A stretch of DNA of 64,000 nucleotides from Angiostrongylus vasorum (Eukaryota > Nematoda > Chromadorea > Rhabditida > Metastrongylidae), in contig JADANN010000256.1 in the NCBI GenBank assembly GCA_018806985.1, positions 1,587,501 through 1,651,500 of the forward strand, written 5' to 3'. The notes under the pieces are model-generated. The model did not search any database. It was given only the letters and a program-made list of their open reading frames with translations, and was not told the origin of the DNA. The translations under genes and the position numbers were made by a program. How positions within the stretch are numbered: the stretch's first letter is position 1; the number at the start of each line of letters is the position of its first letter. Shown here one piece after another: positions 35,263 through 45,324 of the stretch.

Positions 35263-35460
35263 CCTCTGATCCACAAGGGCTGCGATTGCCTGTGGTGGTG
35301 AAGATCTGGGGCAGACTTTGGCCAGGCTGACCCCGGGATTCCAGGGAGCCACAGTGGCTTAACCAACAAGTCTCCGAAAAATGGTGATTATGCTGGGGGC
35401 CCGCATAACCAGTGAGGACGGGCAGTTCAACTATCAAGTAAGTATCAAGTAACATTTCTT
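35263..35460 (+). mobile_element. S3 repeat, 5'-truncated
   Basis: It starts within S3 at CCTCTGATCCACAAGGGCTG and ends GGCAGTTCAACTATCAAGTA with extra ATCAAGTA units, as in the 22640 copy. Confidence 0.65.
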
Positions 35461-38400
35461 ATATGAGCTGCGACATGTTGGGAAAAAATTTCAAAGCAGC
35501 TATTTGTTTCACATGAAATGCATTGTAACCAAGGCATGTCATCCGCTTTACGTCGAGTACCTTAGAAAACAACGGCACAGTGGACAATTTGAGCTGAACA
35601 ACTGACTTCAGCGTGCAGAAAAAATTTGTGGATCTACTAACGAATCGCATCTGGCACTTATTCATTACTACGTTCGTTATAAATTCCTTCTATCCAAATA
35701 ATAGAATGGAAATTTTAGGTTCTCTATCTTTAAAAAAATGGGCCCGTGATGTGATGGCCTGGTTTTGCTTCCCAATTTTTCATTTTTTTTCATTTCGTTT
35801 CCGAAAGCTCCAAGTGCCTCCGGCTTCCAAGCCTGCAGCAACGAAGCAAGAAAGAAATGGCAATCTGCTCAGTTAACTGTTGGAAACTATATAGCAATCG
35901 TGGTGACGTTCTTAGACGTTCTATCGTTAACAGCAGACTTTAGAGAAGAAAATCGATCTAAAACTCGCTTGCTCTTTATCGGATTCAACACAATATTTTT
36001 TCTGCCATTCAACGGTTCCACCAATGAAAAAACACGCTTCGCACAACTCTTATATTAATCATTCATTGCTGTCTAATATTTGCCACCAACATAGAAAATT
36101 CTCTGTGACGTCTTTACTAAATGTTTAGAGTTTCTAGCCATAAAATCCTTCCCAAAAAAAGCTGTCCATTTCTGGATCGCTTCCAGAAATGCATTTTGAT
36201 TGTGTGATTCCTTTAGCCGAACTATAGTTGAACGATTCAGTGTTGATAGGCTGTACAATAGGATGATTGAAATCCCAGTTATAATGATTTTTTAATTTAC
36301 GACATAATAATCACAATAGGCATTACAGAGAAAATAGACGAATATGCAGTTTGTTTGTAATCGGTCTGATGACAATAGGTTGATGGAGAAATGAGAATTT
36401 TTGAAGTACTTTGTAACATTACTGCCAAAGAAATCGATGACTCCACCTTCCTATTTACATCTAACTATTGATGCCTTCCACAATTTTCTGGCAAACTCCT
36501 CTCACATGAAGATCGCGCGAGTCGCTTCACATCGGTTCTTTACGCTCGTCAGAAAGCGACAGGGTAAATCTATTCGTGCCGCTCTGAAGTTGCGCATGCT
36601 TTAAATTACGATTGTTTACTTGTTGTTAAGCTATCACCAGTCCCACCTCTTACACTATCTGAAGAACATGTTTTAAAGTCGAATCTGATTACGGTTATTT
36701 CTCTGCCTATATAAAGCATAATAGGTTACCGTGATCCTGCAATCGGCTTACAGAACATTCCTCACTAGTATTTTTCAGCCACTTCTTCACTTTTCATCCC
36801 TTCACTTGCATTTGGCTCATAACTGTCCACCATATATGAGCAGCTACGCGTTTCAGAATAGCGTTGGAATCAACTGCGTTCACTGCATAGTGGTCTTCTG
36901 TACATGCAATATCTTTGGTTAAAGCACAAACTCTTCTACCAGAAAGCGCAGTTCTTGATTGTCTTCAAATAACATTTCATTGTAGACTTGTCCACCAGTG
37001 GTCGTTTTGCCATATTTATTCTTGTTTCAAAAGTAGGAAATCACCACTTTCGGTGTGATTCTTCGTATCGGTGTGTCATGTGTACCTTATAAAACAATAG
37101 CAGCCCGTTTTCTACGTATATGATCTTTACCCTAGAATATCAAGAGTGCACGTAGACAAACATGAGAGCATTGTCCTTTTTCTGTAAGGCCGTTCCATTT
37201 AAGCAAGGCGGATGAATTCCATGACACTCCGCCATTTCGTGGAACCGCTCCCGAGAACAATGGCTGCCATTGTTTAATCACGCAAACGAAGTCTCGAGGT
37301 ATCTTCCGATGAAGATATGTTGAGAGCAGAACAAAGCTGCTATTGCCTTGGATGTGTGACATGAAGTCCAGAAATTCTGCTGTATGTAATGTGCTACCAA
37401 TCACAAAGGAATGTTTGACGTGATTTCGCCTGAAGCTTAAATCTTTGAAAAGAATGCAATACCGAATGTCACCGACGCTCTTGGTATTTTTTTCATATTT
37501 AATAATTTAACTCCCTACTTAGACGGAGGGGCCCAATGCTCTAGCTGGATTAAAATCCGTTTCTTCCATCTCTTTAGGGCCACCGCTCTGTTATCGTATT
37601 GACGTTTGCAAAAAATCCGCGTTTTGTGATATCCATTTCTTGGTACGTCACGTTACGAGAACACTTCATCTTGATACCTCAGTCCAAATAGTCTTAAGAA
37701 CAGTCGCATGCATCTTGAATAGTCTATTCGAATAATTCATTGCTCCATTAAAACGTAATCTCTTCTTCAAAAGGTCGTTTAGAAGCAAGGGAGGAATTTC
37801 AGTAGCACATTTTGTCCTTGATGAGCCACACTGTTTTTCGCATGAACGTCGTTGACTGACATACTGGCTGATGTTCTGAAAATCTATCTCATAGAGCCTC
37901 GAAAGCTCAAGTAGAAATGAACCTTACACTAGCAGTTATTTTTTCTAACCTCATAGTAAACTACTAGAGCTAAATTTTCGATGACATAGTGAGCCGTTTA
38001 AGAAATTACAACCATAACGAGTTTTGATTTTCGCTTATCAGACTAATACTCTTCTAATTTCTATTAAAATTTTTAAGAAGCAGTAAATTCACTTCGTCAA
38101 GTGAGAACTGTTCAGCGGGTTCAGCTCGCTCAAGGGACACCAAATTTAACATAAATTTGCATAGTACCGCTTTCGTACGTTCGTACTGCTCTTAGCGGGG
38201 AAGTAAACGCTGGTAACGTTCCCAGTCTCTGCCGTAAAGTAGATGCAAATATCAGTGTAATTCTCATCTTTGATGAACCTCAAATCGCACATTCGAGCTA
38301 AGATGGTCGGTAGACATTTGAGAGTGGAAATTAGAAAATATTTTTTTGCGTTAACACTTATACAAGTGATGGGAAAACTATTTAGTATAGTTCACCTTCT

Positions 38401-38900
38401 ACTGCGCTAAGAAAACCAGAGTTCTAGAGAGCCTTCTAAAGGTCGTTTTGTGGTCGTGAAGTGATTCTTGCCTTTGCATGCACTGCACTTCTCAACATCG
38501 TCTGATAACTAAATACTGTTATTGTTATCGAACTGATAACACTGACCATGACAGAGAATCTTTCGATATGACACCGCAGAAGTTCACTTTACAACAGGCA
38601 AAGGGTAAAATGGAGAACTTTGATTTTTCACTACGAAGTTTCTTCAGAGTCAGTGTTCACTTACACGGCATTCTAGCTAGTTGTTTGCTCTTGTCACGAG
38701 AAGCCACATTATGCTTAGGTCCTCTTCATTATGTGACAACAATATTGAAGCTCTTATTTTGAACCTAGCAACTGATTCTTTTAAAAGTATAGCATACTGT
38801 TCAGTATTGAAATGTCACTGCGACAGGCTTTTCATGTAAAGGAAAGGCAAGCTGTGAAAGTGCTGTGTTGAGAAGTGATCAGCTCAGCGTTTAGCTTTGT
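35461..38900. other. Long stretch upstream of the dioxygenase gene; no supported feature
   Basis: About 3.4 kb with no recognised repeat copy, which is unusual here. Several frames of 60-95 codons occur (35613-35876 +, 37132-37404 -, 38478-38762 +) without homology or matched splice sites. Confidence 0.35.
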
Positions 38901-38920
38901 CTAAAGAGGTGCATATTTCA

Positions 38921-38922
38921 GA
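38921..38922 (+). promoter_or_regulatory. Probable trans-splice acceptor of the dioxygenase gene
   Basis: GCATATTTCAG ends at 38921, five bases before the ATG at 38927. A TTTCAG this close to the start with no upstream coding exon is typical of spliced-leader addition in nematodes. Inference from position and sequence only. Confidence 0.55.
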
Positions 38923-38926
38923 AGAT

Positions 38927-39052
38927 ATGGTTCAAATTTGGCAAATGGAGCCCTATCCATGTGGTGATCCGCGACTACCGCACCATATGTTTCCGCCGAA
39001 GATGATCACCCCGGATGAGCTGTCCCGAAGAACAGGCACACTTTACTGGAAG
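38927..39052 (+). CDS. ADI1: Dioxygenase homologue exon 1
   Basis: Forty-two codons from the ATG to LYWK. No GT lies at the required boundary; the sequence after TGGAAG is gcacga, so intron 1 is GC-AG, or the base is a polymorphism or error. Confidence 0.92.
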
Positions 39053-41699
39053 GCACGAGAAGCGCGATTTTTAACAACTCTAGTTGTTCTTCGACATAGC
39101 TGATAAAATATAAGGAAAATGTCTGCAGTAACACGGGAAGATATTGCATTCATTTAGAAGAGCTCTTTGGTGTTTAACTTGTATTTACTACTTTCTCATG
39201 AAAATTTCAGTATGCAGTTAATGAATGTTTCAGCTTGACACACTGGATCAAGTGGCTCTTTCGAAGAGGGTGAAGCTATTGAAGTTGGAACGAAATTTCA
39301 ACAAAGAGGACATTTTCACTCTTGACGCTGAAACAACGGCCAACTTTAGAGATAAGGTACCATCAGAGATGAAAATCTACCTGCTTATGAAAGTAGATTA
39401 ACACCAGTTGATCAGCTTATGACAAAACTTATACTTCCATTTGAACATCGTCGCTGAAATTACTCTTTGACTACCGTGGTGATAAGTTGAAGTTCCGAAT
39501 TTAAATTCCTTTTCACGATGCCGGGTGTGCACTCGCCTAGCTTTCCCATGAAAGAACAAAGATCAAGTATTCTTAGACGCTTTAAGTATACTGGCGCATT
39601 GGTCGACTACGAAGACTTTTTTCTTACGTAATAATATGAGGGAGGTTTCCTAAGGATGAAGTGAAGCTCTGTTTTTACAGTGCCTACTAATTACCATTAC
39701 TTCTATTCAATTTAATTCTACATTAACACCAGTCTCAATACAGAAGAATAATATCTTAAAACATTAATATAGATTGACGAGCTGTTCGAGGAATCGAACC
39801 ATCCCGAAGATCAGGCAAGGATGATAATCGAAGGATCCGCTTACTATGATGTGGAAGACAAGGTATATAAGAAAAAATACTAAGTTTTAAGAACTATTGA
39901 ACTAAGTCGAGACAATAATAGATCACAAAATATGGCATTTCGTGATTTCTGTCAATCCACAAAGAGTGGAAAAACAAGAGGATATTTTGTTCACTAGTTT
40001 TCCTGTGTGGCGCAGTGGTCAGGGGCGTGCTGCAACACACACGTGGAGTCGATCCCTGCGCCCATGGCCCACCAAGCCTTAGCAATGAGTGTGCTGGACA
40101 TGGGGTTCATTTTTTGCACCTCCACAGATTAATTGGTTGCTCGGATCTCGATGAATGGATTTTTCCTAGTTTGAGTAGTCTGAAAATTGAGTATGGTGAA
40201 ATAAAAGGATCACGATGAAGACATCTTGAGTAGATGTAAGATATGTTCTTTATGATTATTACTGTAGTTATTGACACTCATAGTTCATATAGCATTTGAA
40301 TAGCATTTGAACTCGCCTGCTTCTCGTTGTTTGGTAAACCAATTCATTTCCATGTTTCATAATGACCCTTTGTAAATATGGCATTATCACGATATGAAGG
40401 CTGAAGGAAATCGTCCATCCATATGATCAAACATCTACCTGAATGTCTAATACTTTATGCATTGTAATCTAGTACTGCTAGTCTGTGAGCGTTGAGAGAA
40501 AATATCGACGTGCCGAACCTGCTGTTATCATTAGAGGTGAGCCATGAAAAGCGATAGTGGTGTAATACGATAGCCGCTGTGATCCGCACATACCCTTTCC
40601 CGTAATGAAGAACTTGATTCCTTTGTCCCGAATGAATGGTGTTCGTTCGTACCCGTCAAATTTCGAACTTCCGACGGATCGACCTAGGATGCAATCACCA
40701 TCACGCATAATTTCAAAACAATCCGTAATTCCCATGATGGTTGCTTTAATATTCATGTCCAATTTTGCTTCTTTTTCGCCTAGGATGTCTGCGATGGAGA
40801 ACGAGTATTACTTCGTGCTGTGGCTCTTGCAAATCTTTACCTTTCAGGTTGTGATGAGTAGAAGTGTGAAACTTCTTCTTAATCCGTGACAGGCTTGATT
40901 TTTCACAGCGTCATTTTGACGATTTCACGTTTACGTGCGGTTTCGCTTTTTTCTTAGCGATAAAGTTGGTGAAGAAATCATGCGTTGACTGAACAAGTTT
41001 GTGAATATTCTCATCGTCATCGGTCTCTTCGTACAAATAAACATTCGCAAACAAATATCGAAATCTTTTCCCATCATAACCTTGAACTGCTAATCTCATC
41101 CAGTTCACATAATTGTCGATGAAACGCAGTGACAACCAAAATTAGTCGATACGTACACTACTTGTTGGTTCTCGTGATTTTCTCCCTAGTGCTAACATTT
41201 TATTTGTTCCCCATTATATTTTTTTCACGGCAGGGGTGTAATGCGAAGTACAACCACAATGATGCTGAGGCATTTGCAAAACTCTGGACCGCAGGTGTCT
41301 GCGGTGGGGAACGAACGCGCTATTACCAAGGTCCGGAGTTTTGCAAATATCTCAGCACCATTGTGATTGTATTTCGCATTATACTCTGCCGTGACACATA
41401 TTAGCAGGCAGCAAATAAAAAAGTCACCATTGTGATTTTTAACTACAGCCACTACTTTTCAGAATGGCGATTGGGTGCGCATTTTGTGCGAGTTTGGCGA
41501 CCTCATCCTAATACCCGCTAATACATCGTTCCGCTTCACTACTACACCCCAGGTGAGCAGAGAATTTTTCTTCCTTGTCATCGTGACCCTTCTTTATTTA
41601 TATTCTGAAGTGCAATGGGATAACCATTACCTCCTCAGTGTCCTTTTCTTCCAGAATTTCGTCAAAATGCGTAGATTCTACAAGGAAGCCGACGAATAG
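38927..41699 (+). CDS. ADI1: Acireductone dioxygenase homologue, five exons, metal site largely lost
   Basis: Exons 38927-39052, 39234-39356, 39773-39862, 41463-41552 and 41655-41699 are all phase 0 and give 157 residues; the family is about 180. The N-terminus [20 protein letters not shown] and the [20 protein letters not shown] block are typical. Active enzymes of this cupin family oxidise acireductone in the methionine salvage pathway using Fe or Ni held by three His and one Glu (HxHxxxxE plus a later His). Here the aligned positions read Ser91, His93, Gln97 and Phe136, so only one ligand remains. I recall nematode homologues annotated as probably inactive. A dioxygenase fold without catalysis is the best reading. 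Intron 1 has a GC donor. Intron 3 (1.6 kb) contains a nested antisense gene. Confidence 0.93.
39234..39356 (+). CDS. ADI1: Dioxygenase homologue exon 2
   Basis: Forty-one codons: [20 protein letters not shown] then [18 protein letters not shown]. The acceptor is aatgtttcag and the donor gtacca. Confidence 0.93.
39773..39862 (+). CDS. ADI1: Dioxygenase homologue exon 3 (metal-ligand region)
   Basis: Thirty codons: [19 protein letters not shown] then [11 protein letters not shown]. Active relatives have EEHLHxDxE here; this copy has EESNHPEDQ. The acceptor is attaatatag and the donor gtatat. Confidence 0.92.
40005..40082 (+). mobile_element. S2 repeat, head only
   Basis: TGTGGCGCAGTGGTCAGG (A box) and GTGGAGTCGATCCCTGCGCC (B box) are well preserved. 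The copy breaks off after CCACCAAGCCTTA. It lies in dioxygenase intron 3, just beyond the stop of the nested minus-strand model. Confidence 0.65.
40166..41099 (-). CDS. Nested antisense gene in dioxygenase intron 3, four exons, unknown protein
   Basis: Exons 41099-40935, 40877-40841, 40788-40594 and 40179-40166 join in phase (0, 0 then 1, 1) to 136 residues and a TAG stop. They start [17 protein letters not shown], pass through [20 protein letters not shown] and end ITGKDYSN. Donors are gtaaac, gtaaag and gtatgt; acceptors are attaag, atcgcag and aattttcag. The protein is mixed acidic and basic with no predicted membrane segment or signal peptide, and I do not recognise the family. Weak points are the first donor, the exon 2 acceptor, and a start that could lie in an unseen upstream exon. 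The model lies wholly inside the host intron on the other strand. Confidence 0.45.
41226..41395. repeat. Foldback: two S4 ends in inverted orientation
   Basis: The left arm 41226-41290 (CACGGCAGGGGTGTAATGCG to ACTCTGGACC) and right arm 41329-41395 (GGTCCGGAGTTTTGCAAAT to GCCGTG) are near-perfect complements of about 65 bases around a 38-base loop. It lies 70 bases upstream of dioxygenase exon 4 and 5' to the nested gene. Confidence 0.75.
41463..41552 (+). CDS. ADI1: Dioxygenase homologue exon 4
   Basis: Thirty codons: [18 protein letters not shown] then [12 protein letters not shown]. The family has YHRFT where this copy has SFRFT, so the fourth ligand is lost. The acceptor is acttttcag and the donor gtgagc. 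Confidence 0.93.
41655..41699 (+). CDS. ADI1: Dioxygenase homologue exon 5 (stop)
   Basis: Fourteen codons, [14 protein letters not shown], and the stop TAG at 41697. The acceptor is tttcttccag. The C-terminal extension present in vertebrate enzymes is absent. Confidence 0.9.
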   Translation, partial: NFVKMRRFYKEADE

Positions 41700-41929
41700 C
41701 AACATAGTGCGAGAGTCAAAGAAGCTGTACATATGCTACTTGGTCTTCTCATGTGTTGCTGCAAAATCACAACGCTTTGTTTAACGAGAAACGTTACATT
41801 CCTTAGAATCTTCCCGCGTTGAAATCTTCGGTTTTTTCATTTTCTCATTGATAAAGTTGTTGGACATGAACAGTTTATTCTGCAGTACAAATAATATTGG
41901 AATAACATCAAGCAACACGTTCGCAAGGA

Positions 41930-42185
41930 CGCGTCATTGGCCTGATTAAAAGTGGCATGCAATACGCACATGGATTTTGGTTCGATCTCCATAACAAGCA
42001 GATCAAGTCGTCCATCCTCCAACACGCCCATACTACAACGGCTAACAAACCGGAACAAGGATTGCCTGGAAAGAGAAAAAGCACCAACTTTATAAATCAG
42101 TAGGTTCCCGAAATTCACTGCATGGGGCAAACATGCATCCAGTCACCTCTGCCATGCCATGAATAGAGTCGAATTTATGGTGTTT
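41930..42185 (+). mobile_element. S2 repeat, diverged
   Basis: It contains a decayed head with GGTTCGATCTCC (B box), CATCCAGTCACCTCTGCC and GAATAGAGTCGAATTTATGG in S2 order. Confidence 0.45.
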
Positions 42186-42189
42186 CGCG

Positions 42190-42295
42190 TTTGACATAGT
42201 AAATTGCCTATCAATGTACCCTTCCAGGCTCTAAAGAAGGCGAAATCAGCTGAAGCGTCAGCTTTAACGGAGTGAAAGAATAAAGTAACACCTCG
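42190..42295 (+). mobile_element. Penelope-like 3' end fragment
   Basis: ACCCTTCCAGGCTCTAAAG, AAGCGTCAGCTTTAACGG and AAAGAATAAAGTAACACC match the terminus at 54280-54345 and the inverted one at 53447. Confidence 0.6.
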
Positions 42296-42600
42296 TGTTG
42301 GCTCAACAAGAATATCGAGGTGCTGAGATATTTGCAAAACTGACCGCAGTTGTCTGCAGTGGGGTAACGAAAGCGCTATTACCCTTTTCGGATGACACGT
42401 TCACCACCGGATCATGCATGTCCTTCGTTTCGCCTGTCTCTTATCTAATTCTATCGATCACTGTCATCAGCAACCACCCTTCAACGAGATTGATCTGGGG
42501 AACCCACATCGGCATTGAACGCAGTTAAACTGAGGCTGTAGTTGAAATTCACAATGTTGACTTTTTATTTACTGCCTTTTACAAGTTTTTTACAGCAGGG
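42295..42600 (+). mobile_element. S4 repeat, plus orientation
   Basis: It runs GTGCTGAGATATTTGCAAAA, GGGTAACGAAAGCGCTATTA, CGCCTGTCTCTTATCTAATTC, GGCATTGAACGCAGTTAAAC and TACTGCCTTTTACAAG. It abuts an inverted S4 copy. Confidence 0.6.
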
Positions 42601-42785
42601 CATTATTTGTGGAACAACCACAATGATGGTGAAATATGTGTGGTGGTGAATGTGTTAGCCCTTGGAAAAGGATAATAGCGCGTTCGTTCCACACCGCACA
42701 TCTGCGGTCCGGAGTTTTGCAAATATCTCAGCATCATTGTGGTTGTTTCACAAAAAATACCCTGCTGTAAAAACTTGTAAATAAA
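42600..42785 (-). mobile_element. S4 repeat, minus orientation (pairs with the previous copy)
   Basis: GTGGTGGTGAATGTGTTAGC, AATAGCGCGTTCGTTCC, CGGAGTTTTGCAAATATCTC and CCTGCTGTAAAAACTTGT are antisense S4 blocks. Together with 42295-42600 it forms an inverted pair. Confidence 0.6.
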
Positions 42786-42964
42786 AAAGTCAACACTTAT
42801 AGAATCGTTGTTTTTTACCACTACTTGATCTGAAATGACGTGTATATCTATATATGGTCCAGGCCCTACTTCCATTAAATTCGTTTTTCTCGCATACAAC
42901 ATTTAGGAAGGTTTCTGAACTTTCTCGCGTGTGAATTTTGTCGCCATTTAAGGATTTTTCGTCT

Positions 42965-43215
42965 TCAGCACCAATGTCATTTAATGCTGGTCAAGTCAAT
43001 TTTCCCATGAAATCCTGAAATTGCCGTTCTAGAGCGTTCCCACCTGGGTTGGAGAAAGAGCTTGCCTCATAAAAGTTTGGTAGCAATTTCCCCACCACGA
43101 AGAGATTAAAGGCTTGCTGGGTTTGTGACGGGTCGAACAAGCGCCTATGTAGCTTGGGCTGTCCGTGTTGCGGATCGCCACCATTACCACCACTACGCTG
43201 CGCTATTCCCGTGGA
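42965..43215 (-). mobile_element. S1 repeat, head half
   Basis: The minus-strand head is ATAGCGCAGCGTAGTGG (A box), with a B-box-like TTGTTCGACCC. The body follows to CATTAAATGACATTGG. Confidence 0.55.
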
Positions 43216-43509
43216 ATACCGAAATCTGACGTTACTGGATAACAATATTGCCTTTAACGGCAGCTCAAACGGGAAGAGAAATAGACTTATTTGAAATTTA
43301 TAAGGAACGAAGAGTTGATATAAGGAGCAATAACGAATAGAAAGAAACAGCCGAATATGCAAAGGTGTTTAAAAAAGTCTACATAACATCTGGACAGGGC
43401 ATTGTCACCGCACTTGGCAAAAGCTTGCAAACCATGTTCAAACTAGATTCTGTACAGGAGTTTAAGATATCTGTTTAAAAAATTTTCGTAATTTTAATGT
43501 CATTCTTCT

Positions 43510-43745
43510 CTTTTTTACGTGACCCATCATTACATCTGCTGTGAGGATCTCAGCACTTCTTGCATTCAATTCATTTTCTTTGAATTCCTCGTCTAAATGC
43601 CCTTGAACATCTGGCACGTTGTTTCGGCTGGTGCTTGAGGATTTCGTTTTCTTTACTGTTGTCGTAGAATGGGGACGAGTTGATTCTCTTTACCTTCTTC
43701 GAGATAGTTGAGCTAAGGCGCTCGTATGTGCATTTGAAGAAATCC
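43510..43745 (-). mobile_element. S1 repeat, 3' half
   Basis: GTGACCCATCATTACATCTG, ATCTCAGCACTTCTTGCATTC and GGTGCTTGAGGATTTCG are the antisense S1 3' part. It is separated from the head half by about 290 bases, so it may be one copy split by an insertion, or two copies. Confidence 0.5.
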
Positions 43746-45030
43746 TTGAGCAGGCTCGAACCATAGCTTTGTTTCCTGCTGGACCGTATCAGCGATTAGT
43801 ATTTGCGTTTCAGACGCTTCAGTGGCAGTAACATATCTTTGGTGACTTTTATTTATTGAAGTTGTTTGATTGCTGTATTGCTTACAACCACACCACTGAT
43901 GAGCGGCGGCAGCGGGCTTATTAAAGAATGTCCAACTTTGACGTGCAGAAGGATGTCATCCGACTAGTAAGGTCACCCACGTGCGAATTTCACTATGGAC
44001 GCCCAGTCCTAGTAGAAACGGAAAGGAAGAAGTCGACTTTGCTGATAATTGTTGTCAGCATCTCTGTTATGACAATTTTTTAACAAGCTTAGCCTCAAAG
44101 TCACAAGGGCATCAATATGAGAAGAAAAAATCCTTTCAATTTAAAAAAAATCGAGTGAGAATTTACTGATCGATTTGCTAAAATTTTTTATTTTACCTTA
44201 TTAAATTTGGCAAGTCGACTAATGAATGGATAGCGATCTCAGTTATCCACTGACATGACCGTGAGAGCAACTTTAGATTAAAGCGTCGTATTTTTAAATT
44301 ACTAAAAAAAATTGACGACGAAAAATCCTATTTTTGATCGGAATCGTATTGATGGGCATTCCATGTGTTTTTGTCTTTGACTTGGTAGCGACACTGCTTG
44401 TAAAGTCTGACCTTAGTTGATTATTAAAGCCCTGTATTCAGTGCCCAATATTTTCTTTCAAAGGAGAGGTGCGTTACCTATGAGCGAGTGGAAAGTGATG
44501 ATGGCCGTATACACACAAATGATAGGCAGGTTACAGACCATGCTCATACCAATTTCAAATATCCTAGGCTAGGCTTACCAAATGACTATGTACTTCTTCA
44601 CTGGTTAACAGAGGTCGTTTTTCTACAGAACTTTCACACTCGATCTATAGGTTGTCCAGTAGAGATTCTATGCCAGGTGGGGTTCGTAAAAGCTGTTCTC
44701 TACAGTTAACAGTTTACAAAAAACATCTTTTTGACGGGTCCATTTTGTGACAATCGATGTTGAAGAGAGCATGCACTGTAATGATCTAGCCACTAAAGAG
44801 GCGCGGAATTGTCTCTACATGAACACTGGAATTCGGCGCTCACTAAGAGCTTCGCGCTATGATAAGGTGATTTCATTGAGAAGGCTTTTTCAGAGAGGTT
44901 TGAAGTTCACGGAGTGTACTTTCATCAAGAGCATTCAGCACAGTTTGTCTTAAGAAACAGTCATCGAGTGTTACCACTTTTTTTACTTCACATTTACTTA
45001 GTACAATCCACAATCAATAAAAAGATAAAA
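43746..45030. other. No supported feature
   Basis: Anonymous AT-rich sequence. Frames at 44488-44709 and 44747-44953 (+) lack splice sites and homology. Confidence 0.35.
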
Positions 45031-45034
45031 GGAC

Positions 45035-45320
45035 GAAGCTCTCGACGTTGATCAATCCCTGAGAGATGCGCCACCATGCATTCGACATCATTAAGCAATG
45101 TTTGGAGGTGATTGAATGCATATCTGGTTTTTACAATGGCTCGCGGTGACCTACCGATGTATCGAGCCAGTGCTGCTATCCTCCCAGACAGCTATAGTAC
45201 CAAATTTGCTGACCCCGGAAGGATGGAAGGCATGGTGGGCCATGTGCACGGGAATCGATTCTATGTGTGTGTTGCAGGGCACTTCCAACCACTGCGCTAC
45301 TCGCGGTCTTTCACAATCTA
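45035..45320 (-). mobile_element. S2 repeat, full length
   Basis: The antisense order is TCTCGACGTTGATCAATCCC, GCATTCGACATCATTAAGC, CGCGGTGACCTACCGATG, TGACCCCGGAAGGATGGAAG, GAATCGATTC (box B) and CACTGCGCTACTCGCGG (A box). Confidence 0.7.
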
Positions 45321-45324
45321 CATG

